The notes beneath the pieces are model-generated. The model saw nothing but the letters and a program-made list of their open reading frames with translations. It was not told where the DNA came from and made no database searches. Made by a program: the position numbers and the translations under genes. 64,000 bases of DNA from Xiphias gladius (taxonomy: Eukaryota > Chordata > Actinopteri > Istiophoriformes > Xiphiidae), in NCBI RefSeq assembly GCF_016859285.1, contig NC_053413.1:18371501-18435500 (forward strand), read 5' to 3'. Shown here piece after piece: positions 25,513 to 36,990 of the stretch. Numbering within the stretch: the first letter of the stretch is position 1; the number at the start of each line of letters is the position of its first letter.

Positions 25513-26928
25513 TTAAAAGATGCTCCTATGTGTCATCGGGGTGAGCGAGCGCGATCGGAGGGGCTGGAAGTTTGGGTCCCCTCCGCTGCTGGTGCACCCT
25601 GGCGCCGTGGCATCCATGTTAGAGGGGGACTCCACCATCACCTCATCCGGCAGCGGAGGAGCTCCCGGGTCTCCGGGCCTCGGGAGGCTGGAGGAGGTAG
25701 TGGGGGAGGCGACGCTGACGCTAGCACCCGCCACAGAGGGCAAGTCTCCACCTTTCTGCAACGATGGCAGATTGAGTGTGCCTGCTACGTCTGAGGTGGA
25801 AGGGCTTTGTTCTCCGTCTGGGTGGAACAGCAGGGTGGAGTTGTTTGAAAACGTGGGGAGGTCACTGGTTGTGCTGAGGTTGCTGTCAGGTGACAAACTG
25901 GAAGCCCCTGCTGTGTTGTGACAGATGAAGAGAGGAAAAGTGGGAAGCAAATTTGAATTTAAGCACCAGGATCACAAAGTAGATTTAAAATACTCAACAG
26001 ATTTCCATTATGATTTGGCCTATTAACCTTTGACAGACTCGATTTTCTCATTTTTGGCCTTCTGCACCTCGTCCGTGATCTTGGCGATGATAAAGTTTTG
26101 TGAGCGCAACTCCCTAATGGAGTCAATCAAGGCGTCCAGGCCCCGGGGGTTTTCGGCCAGGATATCTAACAACATGGCCGTCCTCTTGGTCTGCGTGGTC
26201 CTGCAGCTGATTTCCTCCGCGTCGTCCCGCGTCAGGATCCTGCGAGAGCGCAGGTAGTCGAGGTGGTGCACGGCTCTGATCTTGTCGCAGAGGTAGTGCC
26301 GCAGTCTGATCAGCACCTGGAAATCCACGGCAGCCATGTCGGAGAAGCAAAAGGAGAACAAAGTGAGCTGTCAAGGCCATTAACAGAGAGGGGAATTCTC
26401 TATATATGGACGGGGAGCCAACCCAGGACTACGTTTGGTGATGGTGACAAAAATCTAGGTCAGCTGGTCTGAAATTACTTGTATGACCTGGTCTGGCTCT
26501 TCTTTCCAAGAACGCATAGTTGTCTATCCTTGTTTCAGCTTCTGGTAATGCTTTTGATAATGAAGACTGACCAAACCCTGTTTGCATTTATTTAAAAAAA
26601 AAACCCCAAAAAAACCAAACAGAACTGCACTCAACCCTCCAGCCTGTGTGTTCAACAACGTCTCAGTGAGCCAAATCTTACAGAGGAATGGGTGTTAATT
26701 CGGGCACAAAGAGGGAGTGGTGGTTTATTTCCTCCTTTAACAGGCCTTTAACGCCAAATGAGGTACAAATTTCGTGTCACCGGTGAAATTAATCCGTCTG
26801 CATTTTCCACGTACAGTTCCGTGTTCGAGAAGTTATTTTTGTGGTGAGGCCAGGTGTGGCTGAATCATCATACTCACGTCTTTCTTAATCTCTGCCATTT
26901 CATCTTCAGTGAGGTGAGGAACATCCAT
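25513..26928 (-). CDS. bcl10: BCL10 immune signalling adaptor, CARD protein
   Basis: BCL10 links CARMA/CARD scaffold proteins to MALT1 and activates NF-kB after antigen-receptor signalling. Its CARD polymerises into filaments. Three coding exons: 26878-26928 (MDVPHLTEDEMAEIKKD), 26028-26316 (acceptor CAG|GTGCTG) and 25513-25910. They join in phase to 245 residues (human 233). The CARD spans about 8-110, with HYLCDKI, ILTRDDAEEISCRT, NPRGLDALIDSIR and NFIIAKITDEV all recognisable. The Ser/Thr-rich tail keeps SLPRPGDPGAPPLP and QPLRSRSLT near the C-terminus, both conserved in human. Exon 2 could be over-read at its 5' end (MAAVDFQ), but the acceptor inside it gives a seamless match to the family. 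Upstream is a GC-rich segment with a GGTC microsatellite. Confidence 0.96.
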
Positions 26929-27527
26929 CCCTCTCACCCGCAAAGTGGAAATCCAGGTGTTCCGTTTAGCGAATGACGGCTGAAATAAGTTGATAAACTA
27001 GTGGTCGTGAAATAAACGACATCGATAAATTAGCTGCAAGCGTTACGCAGTCTGGCCCTTCATCTTTTTGTCGTTTAAAAAGGCGGCGTATCTTCTGTCT
27101 ATTCAAGTTTTGTGTTTCAAGAACCGAGGAAAGAAAAAAAAAAAAAATCCCCGGACTTCCTGATTGTGTCGAGGTTTTATGTCGACACGCGAAGAGGAGC
27201 TAAGACAACGGCAGAGTCGTCGGCTTCTCCGCGCGCGGCTCACTTACGGAGGTCTCCGCACACAGGGAGCACGCGCTCAAGCCGACGTGTCGGTCGGTCG
27301 GTCGGTCGGTGGGTCGCGGCGACGGAAGAGCCGCCGTTGCCCGACTTTCGTCGCCTCGACCCGCGTTGGTCGAGTTCCGAGTGTTGTACAATGTCCCCGA
27401 CACAGGTGAAGAGGTCTCACTGTTCTGGCGAGCTCCACTGGGTGGCGCTGCTGGAGCTCGCCACACACGGACAGTTCATTTCACACCGCAGCACGTACCT
27501 CAGCACACATTCGGAGATGTGTTTCCG
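26929..27527 (-). promoter_or_regulatory. bcl10: bcl10 5' UTR / promoter, GC-rich
   Basis: The segment directly upstream of the bcl10 start becomes GC- and CpG-rich from about 27180 to 27480, in contrast to the AT-rich surroundings. It includes a short (GGTC)n run at 27291-27314. A plus-strand open frame of 162 codons covers it, but it contains a Lys run and no family motif, so I treat it as a chance frame in GC-rich DNA. No TATA box is evident, as expected for a CpG-type promoter. Confidence 0.45.
27291..27314. repeat. (GGTC)n microsatellite
   Basis: Five to six tandem copies of GGTC lie within the GC-rich region upstream of bcl10. Confidence 0.9.
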
Positions 27528-27529
27528 GT

Positions 27530-28342
27530 GGTGGAAAGTAGCTGAGTACATTTACTCAAGTACCGCACTGAAGTACACTTTTGATGTAGCAGTGCTTTAG
27601 TTGAGTATTAGCATTCTATGCCACTTGATACTTCTACTCCGCTACATTTCGCTGGGAAATATTGTACTTTTCCCCTGCACCGCATTTATCTGACAGCTGT
27701 AGTTACAAGTTACAAAAGTTTTACAACACCATACAAAAACTCCTTACAAAAAACGCCGTGGTTACCTGGGGCCCCCTCGTCATCCGAAGTCTGTGAGTTG
27801 TTAGCAGTTCCACCAAAGAGACGTTGCCCCCCCTAAACCTCTCAGATGGTTTCGTTTAAATCACAGTTTGAGAAGATAAGATAATAATAACATAAGAGAA
27901 AAAAAGGAGGAAAAAAAGAAAACAAAGTCTAGTAGCAGAACTTTCTTTCCTACCCCAATCAATCATCTCACAGCTCTCCAGATTTAGCTTGTGACCTCTG
28001 ACCTCTAGGGTCGGGAACCACCGAACTTAACTATTTAAACTAAATTTAAACTATTGTTTATAAAGTAGTTAATACTAGCTGCTCCTGGATCAGCTACAGC
28101 TGTATGCTATTTATTCATTGATGCCATATTAACAATATAATAATGTCATATTTGATCATTTATCAGTCACAGGGACCAAGTACTTTGACTTTGATACTTT
28201 AAGTACCTTTTGCTGATAATACTTATGTACTTTTACTTAAGTAATTTTGAATGCAGGACTCGTACTTGTAATGCAGTATTTCTACATTATTGTATTGGTA
28301 TTTTGACGTACGCAAAGGTTTTGAGTACTTCCTCTACCTCTG
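27530..28342 (+). repeat. AGTAC-rich hAT-like non-autonomous repeat, copy A
   Basis: The start reads GGTGGAAAGTAGCTGAGTAC followed by ATTTACTCAAGTACCGCACT. The end reads TGCTGATAATACTTATGTAC and later GAGTACTTCCTCTACCTCTG. This matches the usual two ends of a common teleost repeat. Size is about 0.8 kb and it is non-coding. It lies immediately beyond the bcl10 promoter. Confidence 0.7.
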
Positions 28343-28480
28343 TGTGTTTCAAAACTAAAGCATGCGTTTGGACATATACTGTAGATGTCTTTATAATACA
28401 TTGTGTAATTTACTTGTTGTCCATAGCACAGGGGTTCGGTTTGTTAATGTACACTCAGTTGCTAGTAGTCTACCCATATA

Positions 28481-28994
28481 CATCCAGTTGCCAGTTTGTT
28501 AGGTACACCTAGCTAAAACTAATGTAATCTAATACTACAGCCCGTCGATCAATACTGTCTTCATGAAGGTTATAATGTTCAGTGTTTGTCAAAACTATTT
28601 CAGAGAGGTATTAATTCAACTTTGTGGTCATGTTGGAGGCTGTGGTTTGTGGTGAGAGATGTTCCTAATATTTAGCCTACCCTCACTAATATATGTGGTT
28701 TGGGCACCTTAAGGTTAATGACACTTGAATAAAAAAATATTCATTCATTCAAATAAACATGGTGGGTAAAAAATTAGAGACAATCCTCTGTATAATGCAA
28801 TACAACTCAACAGCATCACAAACTACAGCCTCCAAATGACCATAAAATTAAAAAAAAAAAAAAAATTATTTAAAACAGTTTGAGCAAAAACTGACCACCA
28901 TAACCTTTATTAATGTGGAATGTAATGCAAGACTCTTCTATTAGACTGCACTAGTTTAGCTAAGAGTACCTAATAAAAAACCGGTAACTGGGGG
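28481..28994. mobile_element. Foldback (long inverted repeat) element
   Basis: The left arm (28481 to about 28650) and right arm (about 28810 to 28994) are complementary over some 150 bases. Left CCAGTTGCCAGTTTGTTAGG and GGAGGCTGTGGTTTGTG correspond to right complements CCAGTTACCGGTTTTTTATT and GGAGGCTGTAGTTTGTG. Further matches include AAGGTTATAATG/AAGGTTATGGTG. A central spacer of about 160 bases separates the arms. It encodes nothing and looks like a palindromic MITE. Confidence 0.7.
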
Positions 28995-29482
28995 TGAAGG
29001 GGGTGGATGATTAGCTGCTGCTAAGGCCTGGCCCTACTGTGTGGTAATTCCATTAAACACATCAATGCAACATTCAAGCACAAAAATGAAAGGTCTTAAA
29101 AGTACATTTAGACACGGTGACGCCCTGCATATTTTTTGGCTCAATATAGCCACTTTAAGTCCATACTTTGATTGCAGTGTTAGAAGCTCTATCTTTACTT
29201 AAAGGCCCTACACACCCATGCTCCACCCACACAGGTGTTTTCACCTAGATTAGACCTTTTTTCCAAGACTGTGAGGGTGTGTACAGACCATCTACCCCAC
29301 TCCACTTTGGCACCTGTTTAAGCAGGACAATTGACGCTTTTTATTGTTCTTATTGGAAATGTACATTGAGTTTGGTGACCTTATGCAATTCCCAGCATGC
29401 AGTAGTTCTGGCCACCCATCAACCCGACTAGTGGTCGCATCAGCCAAAAGAAATGAAAACACCTGTGTGAGTATGCAGGGTC

Positions 29483-29889
29483 TTTAAGTAGAAGAAATAA
29501 TACCTCAGTGTAAAACTACTCCGAAGATTCAATATCTTATGTAATTAAAAGTACAGAAGTATTATCAACAAAAGTATAAAAGATCTAATTTATGCAGAAT
29601 GGGCTCTATCAAAATGTTATATTATTATATACTCTATATTATATTATTTAATGATTATTTCTGATGTATTAACATGTAGGAAGCATTTTAATATTGTAGC
29701 TGGTCAATGTGTAGCTAATTCTAACTTTATAACTTGATAAACTGCTGTGTGGTTTTCAAAACCACTGCATCATATTTTATTAGCTGATCATATGTTTTCT
29801 TTGTAAATTCTTAATCTGCAAGGTAACTAGTAACTTTTACTACAAGTACCTCAAAGTTTGACTTTGAGTAAATGTACTTCCACCACTGT
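29483..29889 (-). repeat. AGTAC-rich hAT-like repeat, copy B (inverted, partial)
   Basis: This copy is in reverse orientation to copy A. It begins within AATACCTCAGTGTAAAACTA, continues with TTAAAAGTACAGAAGTATTA, and ends with TTTGAGTAAATGTACTTCCA followed by CCACTG, which is the complement of the copy A start. The far end looks trimmed. It faces copy A across the foldback element. Confidence 0.65.
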
Positions 29890-31489
29890 TTGAATGTCAC
29901 CTACACACAGTTTTTATCTAGCTGTGTGTATTTTAAAGTATAGGCTACCGCTATTTAAAATGATATGTGCGTCGTAATTTGTCAGCTAACACATCAAATC
30001 AGCCCGTATGTGGTTTTATAGTTTATGTTATAGAATGATCAGTTATGACACATTATTGATTTGTGTTGTCTACTACTGTGTCCATCGAGCTACAAATGAA
30101 ATTGAAAAATCATGGCATTGAATATTAGAAAAAGATAACAGCAGTTATATAGTTAGCAGTAACTGTAAAATGTTATTTGGGAATTCCAAAGAAATTGTGA
30201 ATCAGAGCATAGAGAACATGGGGTCTTCGTAAGGGCATGGTGAACTGCAGTGCATGAGAAGAACCATATAACACTCCAGTAAATTTCGTATAAATTGCAA
30301 TATGGCAAGACAGATGCAGTAAAGATTTTCACCACCCTCTAATCATGATATGTCACGGACTGTTTGAGGACGGGTGCTGCCTAAGGAGATTGTTGTCAGG
30401 CTTGTTTTGTCATGTTTTGCAATGTGATGTGTTCTGTGTAGCTGGAAAACACCATCCCCAAGCAGAAAGATATGCTAACTTTAAATCCGACACAAGCCCG
30501 GCAGCTGTTGCTCCCTTGATTTTCTGTTTAATGATAATGGTTTGAAAGAGAGGGGAAATACAGGCTCCGATATCTGCGTGGCTGCTGTTGCATCCCAGCA
30601 ATTTCTGGGGGAGAGTTGCAACAGAAGGATGCCCTTTAAATTGTCCTGTGTTTAAAAAGGTCAAACTGTACGTGGATCAGCCACTATACACAAGAAAAAA
30701 AATATTTGTTAAATAGCTACAAAGCATCCACAGAAACTGACAATACACGCCCAGTTTTTCTCCAGAAAAGCTTCATGGTGATTCACATCATTCACGTCAA
30801 ACGGCGGAGAGCAGTAGCCTGGAAATAATGCCGAATCAGCTGTGAGATACTCAGACAAACCCAGTGTACTGACTCGTGAGTGGCCTCTGCATGGAACGAC
30901 CGTCAGAGAAAGGGAGTCATTTACGGAAATGATGTAATGAACTGGATTTGCAATCATATCTAGACAGCCCTTACAGGCATCCCTGTCTGTGGTATAGTGT
31001 CTGACCCACTCTCCCTAACAGCCAGAACAAGCTTGCCTCAGACCCACTGTGGTTTTACACTGGGGAGGTATTTCTGCCTTTCCATTCCCTGTAGCCAACA
31101 TTTATGAGACACAGAGAATCTGAAACCCATATTCCATCTGTTTCTCTCTTTTTGCATTTGTATTTTAGTATGAATGTGTACAGTATCACAAAATGACTTT
31201 TTTTACACTTTTCTTCTTTTCTCCAACATATCCAACCTAAAAAACCTCTCTCTTCCCTCCCTCCTTTCTATTTGACTGGTCTCCACATCCAATTAAATGT
31301 CATCATCTCGCTGAATGGATCATCTCCAGGATGGGTAATAACATGTTGCATAACATCTTATAAAATAGATAAATCCAGCTTTATAGCTGCTATGCATGAC
31401 CACAGGAACTTGGGAGCAAGATGAAAGAAAAAATTTTTCAAATATGGTCTTTTCATTCATACTGTAAAGTGTTTAATTCTTATGGCTAG

Positions 31490-31760
31490 TGGTTTAAATA
31501 CATTTATATACTTGCTTTCTTTCCAAGAATTGCCAGTAGCAATTAGCTTTACCTAGCATAAAGGCTGGAAGCAGGGGGAAACAGGTACCTTTACTCTGTC
31601 CAAAGTTAAAAAAAAAAAAAAAAATGCCTACCAACAGCTCAAAAGCTCAAGTTGTATCTTTGTTTAATCTCTACATAAACAGAAATGTTAAAAAAAATGT
31701 TGTGGTTTTATGGGGAGTTAGCCAACATGATGTAACTTGGCAAACCAGCGGCCAAGCACA
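31490..31760 (+). repeat. Teleost interspersed repeat, forward fragment
   Basis: It contains ACTTGCTTTCTTTCCAAG, then AGCATAAAGGCTGGAAGCAG followed by GGGGAAACAGG and ACTCTGTCCAAAG, then an A-run. These are hallmark strings of a very common fish repeat (TTCTTGCCGAGAGTTAGATG ... AAAGACTGGAAACAGGGGG type). Class unsure. A reverse fragment of the same repeat lies 1 kb to the right. Confidence 0.6.
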
Positions 31761-32729
31761 ATTACTTTCTTCAAGCTTAGTCACGCCAGCATTTGAAATT
31801 TCACAGAAAAATCACTTTAGTTCAGATTTGCTTGTGGGGGCAAAAATGAATCCACGTGAGTTTAACGTTGATGAACTTTGACACGTGACAATTTCTGCCA
31901 TTGACCAACAGCGGGTTGCTTTGAAAGTGTTGTCCCTTGATGGAACAAGAGGTGGAGAGCCCAAAATGGGGAGGAAGCTGTTGTAGCTTATTAGCAATGT
32001 TGTTGCACAATCCACTTTTATTAATCTCCTTTGTTGGACTATAAAATACTCCACAAAAGAGGAATGGTTTGCAGACTTTTATGAGACAGGAATCAATTTA
32101 AAATAAATAAATAAATAAAATTCTCACTTGAGTTACTTGAATATTGTCTCGTTGTCCCATTTTTGTCTCATTTTTTCCCCCTTCACTGTTTATTGAATAA
32201 AATGACGTACAATTCTGAGATCAAAATGCCAAGGGGAAGTAAAGCCAGTGAAGCTGTTACAGAAAGAAGCTCAGGGAGCTCTTGTGATTGACTAGAGCTT
32301 GCATGTTCCCTGCTGGCTAGCATTTTAGGGATTAGCTCACCAGCCAAGTAGTTTACCAATTAACCTTCATCGCCATGCCTCTAGAACCACATATGTTGCA
32401 TAGACGTATGGATGAACTTTGCTCTGTTACCGGGCCAGTCTTGTAATCCTTTTTACTTGTCAAACCTTTCCAGGCTGTGAGGCCGCCAGAGAGAGCAACG
32501 CTAGCTGTTTCTCTGTCCATCCAGTTTTTATGCCAAGCTTAGCAAAACGGCTTTCTGACTTTTTGTTCATGTCATGTCAGAATTATCGTATTATCATGAG
32601 TTATATTGTCAATGAAAAGTATTGTAATGCTCATATGCATATGACCAACTCTTTAATCACACAACGGTCTTGATGAGATGAACACTTGCAAGTTCTTAAC
32701 ATAGGAATCTTTCCCATCTTGCCCATCCA

Positions 32730-32856
32730 TCCCATGTGACTTCAACATGGCATAAGCTCCATACTGAACCCACAGATTGGTATCGATCTTCTCATCTGAC
32801 TCTCACTAAGAAAGCGAATAAGTATATTTCCTAAAATATTAGACTATTCCTTATGG
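32730..32856 (-). repeat. Same interspersed repeat, reverse fragment
   Basis: TATCGATCTTCTCATCTGAC, then CTAAGAAAGCGAATAAGTAT and TTCCTAAAATATTAGACTAT, are the complement of the usual left end of the repeat at 31490-31760 (AGTCTAATATTTTAGGAAAT and so on). Family recognised from memory. Confidence 0.55.
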
Positions 32857-34530
32857 TTGTTGGGCTGGCAGCAGATGGTGGTGGAGATGCAGGGAGATTA
32901 TTGAGTTTAAATCCCCGATTTGGCAAACTTATGCCTTGCTTAAGAAAATAATTAATAATAATTAATAAAATTAATCAAATTTAAGATACATCCAATTGCT
33001 GCTCCGTGGGAGTGGGACACAGGTGTTTTCAGGAACAGAAATGGCAAATTCACTATCAAACACGTTAGTGTAACATGCAACTGAAATTCTTTCCAAGTCC
33101 TCCAGCTGCCTGTTATATATGAAATGTTCCCCTTACCTAACATGGTTCTGCAAATTCTTTATATTATAGCTTTGGACAGAAAAGTTTCCACTCCAAACCA
33201 CAACAGTCAGTGATTTCCAGGCATCTGTGAATGCACCGAGCTCACGCTTGTTCGCTTTTCATCTGCGTGAGCTGGCACCGGCTCAAACTGGCACTTGTAA
33301 CCTCAGTTAGATAAGAAGGAGGATGTGCCAGTCTTCCCTGCTCCTCTCGTTCTCACAGGTTATAATGAAAGGAAAGGCATTTTTTTCCTTGATAATTTTC
33401 ATTGTTCTTTGATGTGGATAAAAGAGGATGCTTTTTATCCTGGCATCTATTTCAAAGAAACCTGCAATGTTCATCCTGAGAGGAATGTTGCTGCAGGCAT
33501 TGCTCAAGTTTTCTTTTTTCTTTCTTGTTTTTTTGGTGTTTCTCATTCTGGACACTCTCATTCAGACTGAACAAAGGATTCCTGAGGTTCAAACATTCCA
33601 AGAGGCTCTCGCCTCCTTTTTGAAATATTGAAGTCAAACAAACTCTAATCCATCCCCACCCTAATAGGTGACTGAAGGGAATTTCATCTGTGACTTTTAA
33701 TGCCGGCAAGGTTAGAATATACAAACGCCGACCACAGACTACGAGCAACAGTCTAAACACGGCTTCGTCTGAGATAGAAATTCAGTTGGTCATAGAAATA
33801 TGTAGCTTCTCTTCAATATTTATGTCAGAACTTGTGGTGTCCCGATGTGGAATCACTTGTTGGGCTGAGCTCACACGCATGGGGCTGATAATGAAATATT
33901 TCAGCTATCAGGTATAATTGTGCGTCATTATGTTTTTTTCTTGGCCTTTACATAACCATACAGTGTTACATGCCACCAGTAGTCTTTCTTTCATCCTTTT
34001 TTACTTAATGTAACTAGGCAAAGTCTTTAAAATAACTTTTAAAATAAAATTAAATAATAAAATAAATTTTCCAGGAGAGACTTCTGGCTAAGAAGGAATA
34101 AAAAAAAAAAAACAAAAAACATTTTTACACCATCAATGCAATTAAAAACAACATATATACAAACATAAACAGAATAAGACATTCACACAAGATAAAAACA
34201 GTTAAGATGCATATAGGAGTTTTAAAACTATCCAAATGAATAATAAGCAATATTGCATTAATATTTATCAAAATAGGAACAAAATAATGCGTAATCTGGC
34301 AGCAAACAATTTAATGCATTGCCTGAATAGTATACAATTCAGTTTGTTAGTTCTGGTTCATTTTTCATGATGGTAAAACAGATATGAAGATGAAGATGAA
34401 AATGACAGAGTTACATTGGAGAGAAAGCCCTGAGAGAGTGGAAGTTAGACAGGGTGGTTCTTGGCTCACCGAGTGAGAGGAGAGGAGGGGGTGAACTTCT
34501 TTTGGGCTTATGGGAGGACGCATGAAGAAG

Positions 34531-34575
34531 CATTCCTATCATAGTTTCAGGACACCTCTTCAGCGTGTATAAAAG
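34531..34575 (+). promoter_or_regulatory. ccn1: ccn1 core promoter: TEAD-type MCAT site and TATA box
   Basis: TATAAAAG at 34568-34575 lies 118 bases before the ccn1 ATG, so transcription should start near 34600. A CATTCC element at 34531-34536, 32 bases upstream of the TATA box, is the TEAD (MCAT) core. CCN1 is a standard YAP/TEAD target, so the site is plausible. An AP-1 consensus TGACTCA at 34661-34667 falls in the predicted 5' UTR. Confidence 0.7.
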
Positions 34576-34692
34576 GAGATGGGGACTCTGAAAGAGGGAG
34601 AGCAAGCACTCGTCAACTCACTGCCAGGTCTGGTGTTATAATAAGTAGACAGAAGATTATTGACTCAGGAAAGATAGCTTCAGCTTCTGAAG

Positions 34693-36387
34693 ATGTGGAA
34701 AGTCTTTGTTGTTGTGATCTTCTGTGTGACACTGGTGAGGAAATAATCACCGCTCATTCATCGGTTGCCTGTTTAGCTGCTATAGGATGATCACCTTTGG
34801 ATGCAGACTTTTGATTAGAAATGTTTGATGTTGTATCTTACCTCAGGTGTCAGCCTCATGCCCGAAGGACTGTCGGTGTCCCCCTGAAGTCCCCGCTTGT
34901 GCAGCAGGAGTCAGTCTCACGCTGGACGGCTGTGGATGCTGCGAAGTTTGTGCTCGGCAGCTCTTCGAAGACTGCAGCAGGACACAGCCATGTGACCACA
35001 CAAAGGGACTGGAGTGCAACTTTGGAGGTGGATTTGGTTCTGATAAGGGCATCTGTCGAGGTACAATGACTTCTGTTCTCTTCTTATTTTTTGTTTTTTA
35101 TTCATTTACTCACTTTTCCCACTTTACACTTCTCGATTCACACCTCGCTACTTTCCTTGTTTCTGTAAAACAGCTAAATCAGATGGAAGAACTTGTGAGT
35201 ACAACAACAAGATTTACCAGAATGGGGAAATCTTCCGTCCAAACTGCCAACACCAGTGCATTTGCATGGACGGTGCTGTCGGATGTGTCTCTCTGTGCCC
35301 ACACGAGCTCTCGCTGCCCAAGCTGAGCTGTGCCAAACCCAGGCGGGTCAAGGTATCGGGACAGTGCTGTGAACAACTCGTCTGCCCCGAGGAGGCAAAG
35401 CCAGAGAGTTATGCGGTGAAGAAGCACAGAAAAAAGGACAGCAGGGACAGAGCATCTGAAGACGACCTCACCAACACGAATGAGCTGGCTCCAGTGTGGA
35501 GAGGAGAGTCAGAGTCGTTAGCTGGTGAGCGGCTTTACAGTGTCTAAGTGTTAAAGGTCTAAGAAGAAGCCAAATATAACAAAATGAATGTGAAATTACA
35601 AATGTAGCTACATGTGCACAAGAAGACTTGATTTTTCTTGCTTTTTTTCATCAAATTGTCAGTTGTGCCATCTAAACTTTTTACATTGTTCTCTGATTAG
35701 CTTTCAGGAGTCACCCAATGGGCCACATGGTTGCCAGTGGAGTCGGGTGTGTGTCTCAGACCACTGCCTGGTCACCCTGCTCCAAATCCTGTGGCACTGG
35801 AGTGTCCTCGAGGATGACCAACAGCAATGCCCAGTGCAAACTGATGAAAGAGACTCGGGTCTGTGAAGTCCGCCCATGCAACCAAATGACCCTCGTCAGA
35901 TTGAAGGTACACTCCAAACCTTTTAGATTATCAGCTTTATTATAAAGCTACAGTCTGATTATTTCATTGTATGTTGGTCTGTACAGTTAGCATCCTTTGT
36001 GGAATACAGTCTTCTCGCTGAATTGCATTTTAAGAAACCTCTGGTTACGTTTAACACAGGTTTTCGATGGCTTTTTTCCAACAGAAAGGTCACAAATGTA
36101 ACCACATAGAAAAGGCCAGCCGTCCACTTAAACTGTCCTACGCGGGCTGCCGTAGCCTTAAAAGGTTCCAGCCCAGATACTGTGGGTCCTGCTCAGACGG
36201 GCAATGCTGTCGCCCTCGTCGGACCCAGACGATACCCGTGCGCTTCAGATGCAAAAATGGAGACACCATCAGCAGGATGGTGATGATGATCGAGTCGTGC
36301 AAGTGTGACCTCAACTGCTCCGGCAGCGACGAAAAGACACCTGCGCTCTACAGACTTTTTAATGATATGCACAAACTGAAAATGTAA
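34693..36387 (+). CDS. ccn1: CCN1 / CYR61 secreted matricellular protein
   Basis: CCN1 is a secreted, integrin- and heparan-sulfate-binding matrix protein that controls adhesion, angiogenesis and growth. Five exons: 34693-34734, 34847-35060, 35174-35524, 35701-35906 and 36085-36387. All joins are in phase and give 371 residues (human 381). Exon organisation matches the family one domain per exon: signal peptide ([14 protein letters not shown]), IGFBP module ([27 protein letters not shown]), VWC module ([19 protein letters not shown]), TSP1 module ([15 protein letters not shown]) and C-terminal cystine knot ([23 protein letters not shown]). A basic run KKHRKKD at about 168-174 sits in the hinge. 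Teleosts also have ccn1-like paralogues. The location next to bcl10, as in human, supports ccn1 itself. Confidence 0.95.
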
Positions 36388-36990
36388 ACTTCTCAGTTTA
36401 AGTGCAAAGAAGATCCGTTACGTGATGACTGACAGAAAAAAAAAATTGCACTGTGAGGTTGAAGACACCTGGTAGGATGAATTTAGTGAACTATATCGTT
36501 CATGATTTTGCTTCATAACACTGGAGCCTTTTGGTTTGCTTCTTTGTGAAGCTGTTGTCTTACATTGCCAAAATTCTTATTTTTCTAGTTAAACCAAAAT
36601 TTACTGCTCTCCACTTTTATTTTATTGACACACATATTTAAGCCTCTCTTGACAAGACATACCACGTTAGCATGGAAATGACGTAAAAACCATGGCAGCT
36701 ATACTAAATAAGTCATTAAACAATATGTCGCCTTGTTTCTGTTGATTTACTGTACTTATTCATTTTATTTATAAGACTTTGTTTCGTACTTAATGCATTC
36801 TTATATTTAATCATGGATTACTGTACAGTAATTGCTTTGACATCGTGTTCTCTACACTCACTTGTCTGTGTAAAAGGTTGAAATGTAACTGCAGGCTGGA
36901 CTCATACTGTACTGTATGTAAGTTGGCCAATTAACTGCCAAAGTGTCAGTTTTATGATTTAGTTTTTCACAAATAAACACAAGAAAACCC
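36388..36990 (+). other. ccn1: ccn1 3' UTR with poly(A) signal
   Basis: The AT-rich region after the stop contains several ATTTA-type motifs (for example around 36637 and 36763) and ends with AATAAA at 36972-36977. ATTTA motifs suit the unstable mRNA of an immediate-early gene. Confidence 0.6.

Larger units (their letters stand above)
29890..34530. other. Intergenic, repeat-rich, no gene seen
   Basis: No coding sequence is recognisable. It contains two fragments of one teleost repeat in opposite orientation (about 31490-31760 and 32730-32856, listed separately). Open frames of up to about 100 codons near 33.3-33.8 kb show no family motif and overlap each other on both strands. The human neighbour DDAH1, expected between bcl10 and ccn1, is not visible. 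Confidence 0.5.

Noticed and set aside
27112-27600. 162-codon plus-strand frame upstream of bcl10
   Set aside because: It lies in a CpG-rich promoter-like segment with a microsatellite. The translation is low complexity without a family match, and it runs into a repeat.
33307-33760. Overlapping frames of 84 and 102 codons
   Set aside because: Basic, low-complexity translations overlap on both strands with no splice context or family motif.
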